Positions 12,201-24,400 of a stretch of DNA of 64,000 nucleotides are shown here, piece after piece (the first letter of the stretch is position 1; the number at the start of each line of letters is the position of its first letter). The stretch lies in NCBI GenBank assembly GCA_905250125.1, contig CAJNOL010000717.1:1-64000 (forward strand), read 5' to 3'. The notes beneath the pieces were generated by a model. That model worked only from the letters and a program-made list of their open reading frames with translations. It searched no databases and was not told the DNA's origin. The stretch comes from Rotaria sordida (taxonomy: Eukaryota > Rotifera > Eurotatoria > Philodinida > Philodinidae). The position numbers and the translations under genes are program-made.

Positions 12201-13063
12201 AAAGATTTTTTGTGTTCTTTTATCTTGAAAGTATTTTAAGAGAAAAATAAGGACATATATGGAATTAACACGAAAAACTGTATCAAATGATGTATCATTT
12301 GTTAATCTTCAAAATAAAAATTTTGTCAATAAAAGATTAGAATAAGGATCCCGTGATGTATTTTCCATCATTAAATATTCTTTTACGAATTTCAGTTTTT
12401 TCCAATTACGTACTCTATAGAAATTATCCACTGTGCACAGACGGTATACCAATAACATCTCATTATAATATATGACGTATCTCCTTATTGCATTTCTCGA
12501 AGACTAAATAAAAGGATGACGAAGAAGGGTATTCCAGAATAGATAGAATAAAAAAAATTTACGGCGGTAGCTAAATCATGTTTCATATATTAATCCCGTA
12601 GGGATTGTGCTAATAGCTTTTTCTTATTAAATTCTATTGTTTTCAGTCAAAAGAGTGGTATTGTTAATGTTTATTCATATGATGATGTATTTAAAAATCG
12701 TGATCCAAAACCAATAAAATATTTGAAAAATTTAACAACACCAATACAAAATGTTAAAATAAATTCTAGTTCAGAATTATTAGCTATTAATTCATATCAT
12801 TTATCACGAGCTGTTCGATTGGTAAAAGAAAATAAAATTTTTCAAATATGTTTTTTAATAAAGATAATTTATTTATAATTTTTATTTTTTTTTAGGTTCA
12901 TATGCCTACATTAACTGTATACGAAAATTTTCCAGAATTTCATGATAAGAAAATTCAAATTGTTAATTCATTGGATTTTTCACCAAACAGTGGTTTTCTA
13001 ACATTAGGCAACAATAATGGCAAAGTGCTTTTGTATCGACTTAAGCATTATAGTACTTATTAA
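9206..13063 (+). CDS. UTP18: UTP18, U3 snoRNP-associated WD40 protein
   Basis: Component of the UtpB module of the small-subunit processome; acts in the nucleolus in early 18S pre-rRNA cleavage and, in yeast, helps recruit the exosome. Exons: 9206-9481, 9539-9621, 9687-9773, 10669-10733, 10810-10931, 10997-11080, 11139-11310, 11366-11463, 11524-11614, 11686-11809, 12647-12821, 12896-13063; 1545 nt, 514 aa (yeast and human proteins are about 550-600 aa). The N-terminus is charged with a Lys-rich run, as expected of a nucleolar protein, followed by the family linker YERVMGRPSWAEKL and then degenerate WD40 blades (for example LLRSVEFHPTARILLTAGRS and VTVFDIRRRAAIHRF). I chose ATG 9206 because upstream in-frame codons are non-ATG. 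Introns 3 (9774-10668) and 10 (11810-12646) are unusually long; the first holds a foldback element. Identity rests on the overall pattern and is confident. Confidence 0.88.
9797..10655. repeat. Long foldback element in UTP18 intron 3
   Basis: The left arm (about 9797-9970) and the inverted right arm (about 10465-10655) are clearly complementary over about 170 bp. Shared blocks include AAAGCTA(T/C)GAG(C/T)TAGGATG and CGAATATG, and both outer ends carry GATTGAAAAGTTTTT or its GATCGAAAAGTTTTT variant. The central 500 bp has no credible ORF. A related single-arm copy lies at 62333-62722. The element fills nearly all of the 895 bp intron, which explains that intron's length. Class is uncertain: a non-autonomous DNA transposon with long inverted repeats is most likely. 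Confidence 0.75.
11810..12646 (+). other. 837 bp intron of UTP18
   Basis: Long AT-rich intron between the blade ending YFITG and the next exon (QKSGIVNVYSY). I see no coding frame and no clear inverted repeat. Its length suggests an old insertion that can no longer be delimited. Confidence 0.5.
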
Positions 13064-13115
13064 TAATAATAATAATAATAACTATTATTATTGTTGTTGT
13101 TTTGCTATTTGTTAA

Positions 13116-13121
13116 AATAAA
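13116..13121 (+). promoter_or_regulatory. Putative UTP18 polyadenylation signal
   Basis: AATAAA 53 nt after the UTP18 stop codon, at a normal distance. In such AT-rich DNA the hexamer is frequent by chance, so support is positional only. Confidence 0.45.
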
Positions 13122-14207
13122 AACTTATGTTTGTCGATATGTTTAACATTATCGAACATATCTTGACCAAAAAAACAACTGTCTAAGCATAATCATTCTT
13201 TCAAAATTATCATTCCCGATAAATATTTATTTATACTATTATCTCTTATATAAAATAGATTATTTAATGCTCTGTATCGATATTTGTAGTATGCAATGGT
13301 TATTATGGTTGAGATTTCAAGAACCTTCAGAGTATTTGCTTGTAATTACTTATATTTGTTCTATATAACTAGAGGTCTATTTAAAGAAATGCTGTTTTTT
13401 TATTTTCTGTAGTTTGTAAAACATTGCTTTTGTTCAATTTAAGTAAATAATTGATAAAAAAGAAATACATGAAGTAGTGAAGTTGAAGGAGATATAATAG
13501 ATTTCAAATTTTCAATGAACTTTAAGAAATTTTAAACACTTCACGAGACTACTAGAGTGACATTCTTGTTGGTTCTTCCTCGGGTTATGTTTGTTAAAAA
13601 TAGTAAATATTATTAATAATAAGTGAATCGTTTCAGGCATTTCAAAAAATAAAAGGAACACGAAAAGAAACATGCTTTCCAGCCAAAGTTCATGCAGAAA
13701 ATCAATTATTCGAGGATATATATTCTTTTTTTATGCTAAGATGAATAATATTGTGAATATTTATCTATTCATTGTGAAGCTTTGCAAAAACAAAACTAAA
13801 GACACATAAAATTCTTTTTAATCAATATTATGAAAAATCTAGTCATTGCCATCATCATTTCATGTTTTGAATTATATGTATCAACGAAATAATATAAATG
13901 CTTCTGAATTAAGAATAACATTAGACTAAACATTGACATCGTTTTTTATTTCTATTATTTAAAATATACAATTAGAATTTTAAAATCTTGATAATGATTT
14001 TGTCATATTTTAAGCAACTTGAATATTTTATTTTATTTTTTATATCAACAATATGATGTTAGATCAATTATAGAAAGTATCAATAGAAATGATCCCAAGA
14101 CGATTATGAAAATCGCCGAGGCAACAAAGAATAGTATTGTATAACGTCATATTATTTAAGTTGTGGTCGCAAATAGTTGGAAATAAACGTTTTGTGGATG
14201 TAGTTTA

Positions 14208-14317
14208 ACGACCGTATTTTATCGAGTCATATACACTTGCTAACAGTCATCAAACGATCTGAAAATCAAGTATCTAGACTGGTTACGATCGTTGATAATG
14301 CGGTAAAATACGGTCGT
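14208..14317. repeat. 110 bp inverted-repeat element
   Basis: The ends ACGACCGTATTTTATCG and CGGTAAAATACGGTCGT are complementary over 17 bp with one mismatch. Weaker inner complementarity (ATCAAACGATC against GATCGTTGATA) suggests a single imperfect hairpin. There is no coding capacity; it looks like a miniature inverted-repeat element. Confidence 0.6.
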
Positions 14318-17300
14318 AATACAGCACTTATCGAACGACGAAAAATCCGTCTAAAATGATCGAGTACATAAGTATTTATTTGACTCGAGACTGTTTTTAT
14401 GTAATGAAATATTCTTTTATATGAACAACGGAGAGTCTTCTTTTTTTTAATCGTTTTACAGAATTTCTTATCAATAGAAGAATATAATCTGATTATTTTT
14501 ATTCTTACAGTGCTTATTACTCATAACTGTATTGAATGCATCATCAATTTTTGAAATGCTCGATCATGTTGATATATAATAAAAAATATAAAATTTGTTG
14601 AAAATATAAGAAAAATTATTTGATCGATCATGACAGTTTATGACAGAAATTAATGTTAATAATATAATATGCACTGTGAAATCCTACGAAAAATAAAACT
14701 TAATTAATGATGTACACTGTTAGATTAATATAATACAACTGAAATGTTTTTAAAAGTTTTTAATAGTTTTTTTTACTTCCGAGAAATTTTCAAGTTGAAA
14801 AAAAAGAGGAAAATAATGGTAGAGAACGCCTTGATAAAAAAAAATCTAGACATAATTACTTTAAAAAAAAGTAATCTTAACAATCGAGCGTTTTGAAAAC
14901 TCATTTATCTACTTTTTTTTCCAGGAGCAGTGGCGGAAACTCTCGTTAATTATTTGCGTCGATGGAAATGCATGCAAGTCAGTAGGTCTGCTTACACTTC
15001 TATGTATGTTTAGCTGATTTATAAGAAGGTTTTGAATACTTACTTTATATTGAACGATGAAGTTGCAATATAAGTTAATGTTAATTAATCTATTCTAAGT
15101 ACTTTAGTTATAAATCTACTGCATTTATATTGAGTTCGAATAATTATACAAGCAGATCTTAATGAAACCAAATAAATTTCAAAAGGTTCGATGTATGAGT
15201 AGCTTCATGTAGAAAAGATAGGTTTTTTTTTCTTATTATTCTGCGTAATTATATTCGTATAGGTGTCGAAATTTTGACTGACAACTTTCTAACAAGAGGT
15301 GTTGAGGAAATCTTTTGCGCTCTATGATCAGAAACGTTTTCAACAAGTGTGACTCTCTCGAGAAGTTATATCATATTTCACTACTCTAGAAAATGATTGG
15401 TTTTACCGATGTTTTTTTTTTTTTACTAATAAAATTCATCGATTTTTCTTTCATATTGCAATAGATGTGATTTTAGCACTAATGACGCAATTGACTTTAC
15501 TGAATGAAATACAATGATTAATGTACGATTCTCATCATAGAATATAATGTGTAATATAGAATAGTAATCGTTCAAAATTAATATAAAAAAACTGAAAAAT
15601 GTTTTTTCAGAATTTTTAACGAAATATATTTTTCTTTTGAACAATTATCATATATTTAATTGTATGACATGTTCATAAGCATCTATTATATGAACTAAAA
15701 TTAAATTATAGTATGTGTTATTCTATTTTGTTATTTCATAGTCTTGAATAGGATCAACAAAATACTGTAGTGAAATAAGTCTTTATATAGAGTATAAAGT
15801 CTATTATTTTTTATTTTATATAAAATATTAATTATATTTCCTATTGTTATGTATATAACATATTGTTTACATCTTTCAATAGAATAATTATAAAACATGT
15901 CATTGGATAGATATAAAAAAATTGTTTTATCAATAATTCATTTTATTTTAATCGATTAATGTAAAAAACTGTCGAACTTATAATTTAATTATAACACATG
16001 AGTTGAATTTTTTTTTATTACTTCATTCTCATTATAATAAGAAAAAAATATTATTCTATATAAGAGAAAAAATTTGAACAAATGAGATGAAATTATATTT
16101 CAAAGACTAAGATGTTCTGAAGCATAATAATGATTCAATTTATGTAAAGATAAACATATTTCTTGTCATTTCATTGATGTAGGTTAGCTTTTGAAAATTA
16201 AATCAATTGAAAAAAAAATTTCTATTTATATATTGTTACTAGAATGATTGAATATTAGATGAAAACATAGAATAGAAACTAATCTATACATAGTCAGTGA
16301 GGCAGAAAAGAGCATAAGCTAAATGAAATGTTTCATTAGAAAAAAAAGCACTTCCTTTCCTTTTCTTCTTTATGTCATGCGAGTATACAAGAAAAATTGA
16401 CATGGAATAAATGAGCATCAGGTTTTAGGTATCACAAAATGATTATTTTATTATTCGCCTAAAGGTCAGAAAAGACTAATTGGCTACAATTTATATATAT
16501 ATATATATAAACTGTCATGTCAACTTTCAGACAAGAATACACGCAAATTCACAGATGAATAGACGAGAATCTTTTTCAGTAAAGATAGAAGTCATCTTCT
16601 TTAAAATTCGATGTGCATGAGTACAAAAAGCTAATTTCTATATTAGGTAAAAGTTTTCTTGTTCCTTTTTTTATATTGAAAAACAAGTTGAGAAAAACGA
16701 ATGCATATAATTAAATGGATCCAAAGATTTCTATCAATTGAAAACCTAGGAAACATGTAGCCAGTTGGTAAATTTAATGAAACACTTAACATTTTATAAG
16801 AAATGAGAATAGTTCAACCGAAAATAGTTTGTTATTTGCACTTATGTCAATGTATATCATGGGTGAATTGATTCAATATTTTTATAAAGTGCTATGTTTT
16901 TTCAAGCTTTATCATAGTCTTAGAGATTACCACTTTTTTTTAAATATAGATATCGTTTCTAAAATCTGTCACTTTTTTTCTCAATAGGATATTTTTCTTT
17001 TAATCTTCCATTCATAAAAACAAAATTATTAACATCTGTATGTTCATTGTTTCTTATGTAGAAATAAATAGAGGTGTATATATATAACAAGAGTAATTTT
17101 ATAAATCTACTTTTATTATCTTTCTTATTAAATTTTTTTCCTGTTTGTCAAACAGTATAAATTTTATTCATTTCTCTTCTTGGTTTTTTTAATCATACAG
17201 AGAATAGCATTATTTATACAAATAGGTTATGCATGATATGGACAGAGATTTTCTCGTATTGTATACTATAGAGAAAAGAGAGAGAGACACTGAGATGAAA

Positions 17301-17530
17301 ACAACAAGTCGTGCCGTCATGCCAATTATACAATTGACTGAATTATACATTCATTTCGGGTCGTTTTTTTTTTGTTATTGTCAAGGACATTGTGTAGGAA
17401 GCTTTATCATTGCTTTTGTTGAAAGATAGCATCTGTTGGTTTTCTGTTTGTCCTGTATATCTCATTCTAAAAAAGGTCTTGTGATAGATAACATGCTTGC
17501 TGATATCCAGATTGAATTGAGTAAACCTTT

Positions 17531-17543
17531 CCCCCCCCCCCCC
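17531..17543. repeat. C13 homopolymer
   Basis: Thirteen consecutive C bases in otherwise AT-rich DNA. Long G/C homopolymers are rare in this window; only one shorter run occurs, near 49312. Confidence 0.9.
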
Positions 17544-20500
17544 TCCATCCACAGAATAGAAGCCCATGGAGAGGGTGCCTTTGTGCTGCAAGCTATAAGT
17601 TTGTAATGAAGCGTGTGTTGAAATCAGTTTTGTTGTTAATTAATAGAAATATGCGTATTCTTTCACTTTTTATTGATTTATGTTCGTTTTTGTACAAAGT
17701 GGCTCTCTATTTTCTCTGGAAAATTCTAATCTATGGGGCGGACTTCTATTCTGGAAGGCAAAAGGATTAAATCAATAAGTTTTCATCATGAATAAAGAGA
17801 ATTATAAAATTATTGCATATTCTCTTTAGTACATTCTTTGAAATGTAATACAGAACAAACAGAAAAAAAAATCAATTTTTTAAAATTCGTTTATACCGTA
17901 ATACTTGATAGTTTTTTTTTTTCGTGTGCATGAGATATTGAATAGCAAAAAGCACTATGAACAATCAGTGTCAGAACTTTCTATCTATCTTTTCTCTTTT
18001 CTGTCTGTCGTCATTATTTTTTTTTCTTTCAAGTGGATGCTTAAAATGGATGCTCATGCACGACTCTCTTATTGTCATTGAAAATGGCCTAAGAGTCCAT
18101 TAAACATCAAAGATTAAATGCGATACTTTCACTTGCTTTTGATGACATGTCTAACGTCACTAACACAAGGACATCTGTTTTATTATATAAATGCACCCAA
18201 CATAAATTGGTTGCTTTAATTGGAAGAACTTACATGATATTGTAATGCATTATTTAAGAGGTTCAATTTTTTTTTTCAATGAGTTAAGGTTGTATTTAAT
18301 CAATAAAAAAAAGAAGTAAATGGTTTTATCGAACTCTTTATGCTGGTGGGTAGGTTTTAAGTTTTTCTTTTCTATTCATTTTTATTTGCATATAATATTT
18401 AAACAGTTTATTGTATTTTTCCAATCATTTTTAATACGCTTTCATAGTATACGAAGAAAAAAAAAAGAAGAATTTACAATTATATAATGAAATGAAATAA
18501 TTTGAAGTCGGATTAAGCGACACGTTCTTGAATAGAAAAAAAAAGATGTGCTACACGAACAATTAAGATTTATAGTTTCTATTATTATACTATACACTAT
18601 ACATAATTAATTTTTGTGTTCATGTCTTATTAATTTTAGAAGTAGAATTTCTTTATTCCAAATATAACTACTTCAGAAGAAGATTTTCAGTTTATGAATA
18701 GAAAATATAATAATAGTATTTGAATTACCCTAATTGTTGGTCTTTATTTCTTTTTCCGAAAAAATCTTTTGTTTGATTTATTTCATTTTGTCCATCCTGA
18801 TGTTGTCTCTTACTGATAGAATTAATATTTTTTGGATCCAAACAAAAGCCATTTATTGCAAAAGTACAACAACAATAACAAAAAAAAAATACCAAAGAGA
18901 ATGAGAGAGAACGATGAGATCTTTGGACATTTCTATATGCAACAGTTATATCTTGAATATCAACAAAAAGAAAAACAATATATTTTTTTGATGTCCTTCG
19001 AGAATTAAATACATATATATATATCTATAACTAGATAATAATGTTTTCCAACTTAGTATGTGTTTTTCTCTATTGAATTAGTAGTGAACAAGTAATATTG
19101 TTGAAGAATTTTTATATCACTAAGGTAGAAATAATTAATAATAATTAACATGAAAATCTTATGTTTTATTTAGATCGTTCTAATTGGTAATTTATAGTTA
19201 CTATGATTACATAAATTTATTATAAATTTTAAACTTGTATTCAATTTAATGATTTAAATAATTTGACGAAAAACTAAGCAATATTAATCATAGCATGAAT
19301 TATTATTCTGTATCAAAACCTATATATATATATATAGATAATTAAAGACAGTAATAATTGAATCTATTAATACGGTTTCATTATAGTTATATCCGGATTC
19401 TACTAAAAAATATCAAATATAATATAGATTCTCATATTAAGAAGACTTATTGTCTATCTTATAGGTAATTAAATCTTGAAAATTGATACAGTTATATATT
19501 TTAATTATATATACTCGTATGGAGACAGACGTATTTAATAAGAAATTGTTTTTAATTTGTAAAAGACTAATGAATTTATTTTCCTTATTGTTTCTCTTAA
19601 GACATGATATCTTCGACTTGTACTTTGAACGCACCAACAAATGCCAATGTCATTCTGTTTATATATTCATTCATTCTTTCTTTCTTTCTATTTTTGTCAT
19701 ATGTAATCTTTATAATAGTGCCATTTCTTATAGTTAAATTCACCAATATCATAAGTAACAACAAGCATTTTTTTAGTTCTTTAGTAAATATGTTGCATAT
19801 ATTTTTAATATGTCATTACCTAATTTCTCTAACTTATTTGAGATCACCTGGCTCTTGAACTAAAAATATGTAATGAATAATTTTTTTCGTTTTCTTCTCC
19901 TCTATGAGTTTTTCGGTTACTGTGCTATAATCTGTTTAATTGTAATATTAGGAAATATGTTTGATCTCAACAAGAGTTACTTATGAGTCTATTAGAAGAC
20001 ATTAACTTTGGAATATATATTTTTTAGTGCATCTTTCACATGAAACAATTCAGTTTAGTCTGTTTTTTTTCCATGATTTCATATATAAATATATGATAAA
20101 TATTTATACTAAGATATAGATAAGACGTTCTGTTTAAATGATCCATAAATTGGAAATATCTATTTATTTTCGTAATGGATAATTGATACTTTTTCTAACG
20201 TCATATAGGAGAAGAAATAGATGTCTTTCTTTAACTTATTAAGATGTAAATATAGATGAGTTATCTATTTGTATTTCATGATAAATAATCAAACTCATCC
20301 TCTTCCTTCTTATAAAGAACAATTAGATGTAAAAGCCAATCACATATTATTTTTATAAATACAACATTTCTCTGGAGTCAGTATTAAAAAGAATCAATCT
20401 CAGTTGAATCATATACGATGTAGAGAGATTTCTCTTTTTTTTTGTTTTTATTCAACCTCAGTTCCCGTAGTTAATTTCTAGCTTGATTTTATGATTATCA

Positions 20501-21472
20501 AAACGAAGAGATAAACATAAAAATTCTATTGGTTGTATGGAGTTTTTACGTGATAAAAATAAAGAAACGTACTGAGAATATTTTTAGCAAATATTCATAT
20601 ATGAAGAAAAAGACCGCAATTCAATCCATTCATTTATATTTTATTATACCGATGATCATTTGATAGATTCCTTATTCGCACAATATAATTATGAGTGTAG
20701 TCACGAAATGTATTACATTAGGTTTATAGAGATCATTCATTTATAAAATAAATAAATAAATTTTCGATAAAATAATATTGTTATATTTATTGATAAATTT
20801 CGAATAGACTATTCAGCTTTGAGATACTTTTTGTTTCATTATTGATGAAAGGCTAATTTCTTCTTCGTGTAAAAACATTTTCTTTCCTAGTCTATGCATC
20901 TGCTTGTAAATCGCAGCTTTTTTTTTGAGTTTACTCGTCTATTTCTTTTCCTTTTCTTTTTTTCTAGTTTCTCGTCTATTGCAATAATACTTACAAGAAC
21001 TCTTTTCATTGAAGTATGTTTACAGTAAGTAAAAAAAGACAAAAAAAGAAAAACTACAATAAGAACAAAAGTAGAAAGATACTAGTAGAGATAGAAATTC
21101 AATCCTAACAAAAGAAATTAATAATGTGAGCATAAATAATGAATAATATATTGTTATTGACTATTATAAAACAGGAAGTCTTGATTGACACATGTACTAT
21201 CTCTGATCATCGTTCAACTTCAATTATCGTTATATTATATTTGACAAAAATACATTTTTGTCCTTTCTTTATTCATAAGAGTTTTCTATTGATAAGTTTC
21301 ATAAATAATAATGACAGATCAAGGGGAAAAAAAAGAGAGAAGAAATAGCTAACATCAATTAAGAAAAATAACTCTTGAGAAGAACTTTAAATTTCAACTA
21401 TCAATTAAAATCTGTATCCATCTATCATTTAGATGAATTACTAATTAATCAAAACAAACAAAAAAAAAACAA

Positions 21473-24400
21473 ATGACGATACGAATTCAAATTAGTCTTA
21501 CGATTTATTTTACATTAGTATCAATAATAGGAACACTTGGTAATGGTGTTATTTTATTAGCATATGGAAATCGTTGGAATTCATCAAGATCAACATCAGT
21601 CATATTCATACTGATTCTTGCATGTGTAGATTTATGGACATGTTTAATTGTAGTACCAACTATTGCCATAATGGAATATCGTGATTTTGATGTACCAACA
21701 CCAATATGTCGTTTTTATTCTTTTTCAAAAAATCTTATTATTATATCATCATTTATTATGTCATTTATTGCTCTTGATCGATTTTTAACTATTGCTATAC
21801 CACATCATCGATTACTTAATCCACGACGAGTTAAAGTAAGTAAAACCAAAAAAGTCTAGAGTTCTAAGATGCGAAAAATGAATAATAATATAGCATATAA
21901 TGATTAGTATAATATTAACACTTCATTTAACAGATCTTATGTTGTGATGAGTTTTTTTCCAACATAATATAACGACAGTGAATATATAATTTCAAATTTT
22001 ATTTACACATGCATTTAGAACAAGATCCAATATATTTATTAGATTATCGCTATTTTATACAATTTTTATGATCTTACACGAAGAAAAAGCCTATCTCTAC
22101 TTTATTTAATCATATTTTACATTATTATTAAAATTTTGTATCAACTGAAAAAGAAAATCTTCATAACTTTTTGTTTTTGCTTAACGGATGTATTCATATA
22201 ATAGTTGTCGGCAATAGTTGAATATTACTAAGTAAATCATTTTTATATTAGACTATATCATTATATTTATTATAGCTTGACATATTCTTTCTAACATCTT
22301 AGATAATTGTTATTTCGTTCATATTTTTTCCTATTATTATCCATAGTGCTTTTACTTCAAGTTTCATCATGAAATCTTTCTTTATCATTATTAATAATTT
22401 TACTTTATGATTTAATCTTCCTAAAATAGCAACATTTAAATGAATGAGAGATAAGAAGATTTTAGAAAATGAAGTTTTATCATTTAAATTTCAACTAATC
22501 GTACTTCTTTTTTTAATGTTCTTTTTTTGATATACGTCATCATTTTTATCTATTTACGTAATGTTATCATCTAATTCTAAATAATCTATAATTTTATTAT
22601 CTATTTTATTTCTTATACAAACATTTTAAGATTAACGATGATAGATAATTTATAATTGAATCAATAGTTTGTGATATGATAGCTAGAATATTTTTCGTCT
22701 TTACACTTATGCAAATATTCTTTTGTGTTTTATATCGTATGCATGATATTCATAAATTTGGATATTTTATTTTGTCTACATTGGTTTTTTTTCTTGCTTA
22801 TAATTTGAAATTGAAACATCTAGTTACAAGATGTTTTTTTTTTTACATAAATTAATTTAAATACGTCTATTACACCTTTACAGTCCATGTCGTGTCTACT
22901 TTTATTATATTCTTATAAAATGCTTAAAGTATATAAATTAATTAGTCAAGCAATTACATTGTGTGAAAGTCAAGATTGATGAATATCAATTATGCAGAAA
23001 AATGGAAATGCCATAAAAAAAATAGTAACCATATATTATAACAAGTAACAAATGAATTGAACTAGAAAATTCATTAATAAGATGTCAATTCTAAAAGTAT
23101 GAGATGTTTATAATCTGTAAAATAGTATTTCAATTCATAAAACTTCGAATTTAAATAAAGACAAGAATATTTATATATCTATCAGTAATGAATGTGTCCT
23201 TAGAATGCAAGAGTACATTTCTATCCGTCATAACCTTACTTATTAAAATGTTTTGTTTTCCTTGACAGAAAGATGTTGTCGTACTAGAACTAGCAGATTT
23301 TTTAAGTCTCAATTACAGTTTCTCCTTATCTATTAGGTTTGTTTCAACTTTCATGATGACAATTGTTTAATATTCGTAAAATAACTTAATAATTACACAT
23401 GCAATTAGTGTGTTTTTGTTGAAAGTTAATCACACAACTCATTTAAATTAAATAGATTTTGCATTTATCTGTTTTGGAATAATATTCTAGATGTTCTTTT
23501 TTTCTTGTTTGTATGTCGTATTTCCTTGTTATTTTTAATGTTGAAAATATTTACCACACGATTAATTAAAGAAATTTGATGTCTTTATTAATAATATTTT
23601 ATTAAGTAATGAGAACCTTGTTTTGATCATCTGTCTGACAAATTTGATATCTCTTAGACGCACTACATCATAATTATACTTGTTTTGTGCTATTGAACAT
23701 TTTATGAACCTCTATATTGACAATATTATTCGGAAATTTCCTATTGTTCTATTCATATATCTCATTGGATCCTGATTTTTTCTAATTTCCTGCTTTTCTT
23801 TTCTAAATTATTCTGATTCCTTTATTTTTTTATTTTGGATATCTTTTTGAAAGAACATCAAAAGCAAAGTTGCAAGATCTACTCTTGTGTACGAACGCTC
23901 ATTCGAGGAAATTTTTCAAAATTATATTATATTTGAAGAAGATTTTTGAAGAATTATTACATTTGGAGATACTATTGAATCCGTGGTAATTCTTCAAATC
24001 ATCTTTTCCGTTCGAGGAAATTTCCACTTTTTACGATAGACTTTGCACTTCTGGTCAAAAAGGTCAAAAAAAAAAGAAAGTTTAGTACAGCTGTTTGTAT
24101 AACCTATATAAACATCTATATGTCATTTAATATATGACTTCTTCTGTTTTTGAAGCACCTTAATCATTGTCAGAAGATGTCCTTGTTGAAAAAAAGAACG
24201 TCATCTCCACAAGAAGTCTATTCATAGAGAAAGAAATTCTTGTTCTGTACTTATGAATATCATTCATCATATTTCCTTTTATTAATGTCATTAGTAGTAG
24301 ATAGTCGTTGTTATCTATTAATTTATATGTTGAAAGTAATTAGGAATAGAAAAAAATATCATGATTTAGCATTTTATCAGTAACAGTGTCAATGTCTATT

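Larger units (their letters stand above)
13122..21472. other. 8.4 kb gene desert
   Basis: No frame here shows coding character, splice-bounded exons or protein-family motifs. Reading frames are short and come from AT-rich simple sequence. Landmarks are a small hairpin at 14208-14317, a C13 homopolymer at 17531-17543 and several TA runs (for example near 16493-16510 and 19320-19337). It may contain regulatory DNA for the flanking GPCR or an untranslated transcript, but nothing specific is visible. Confidence 0.5.
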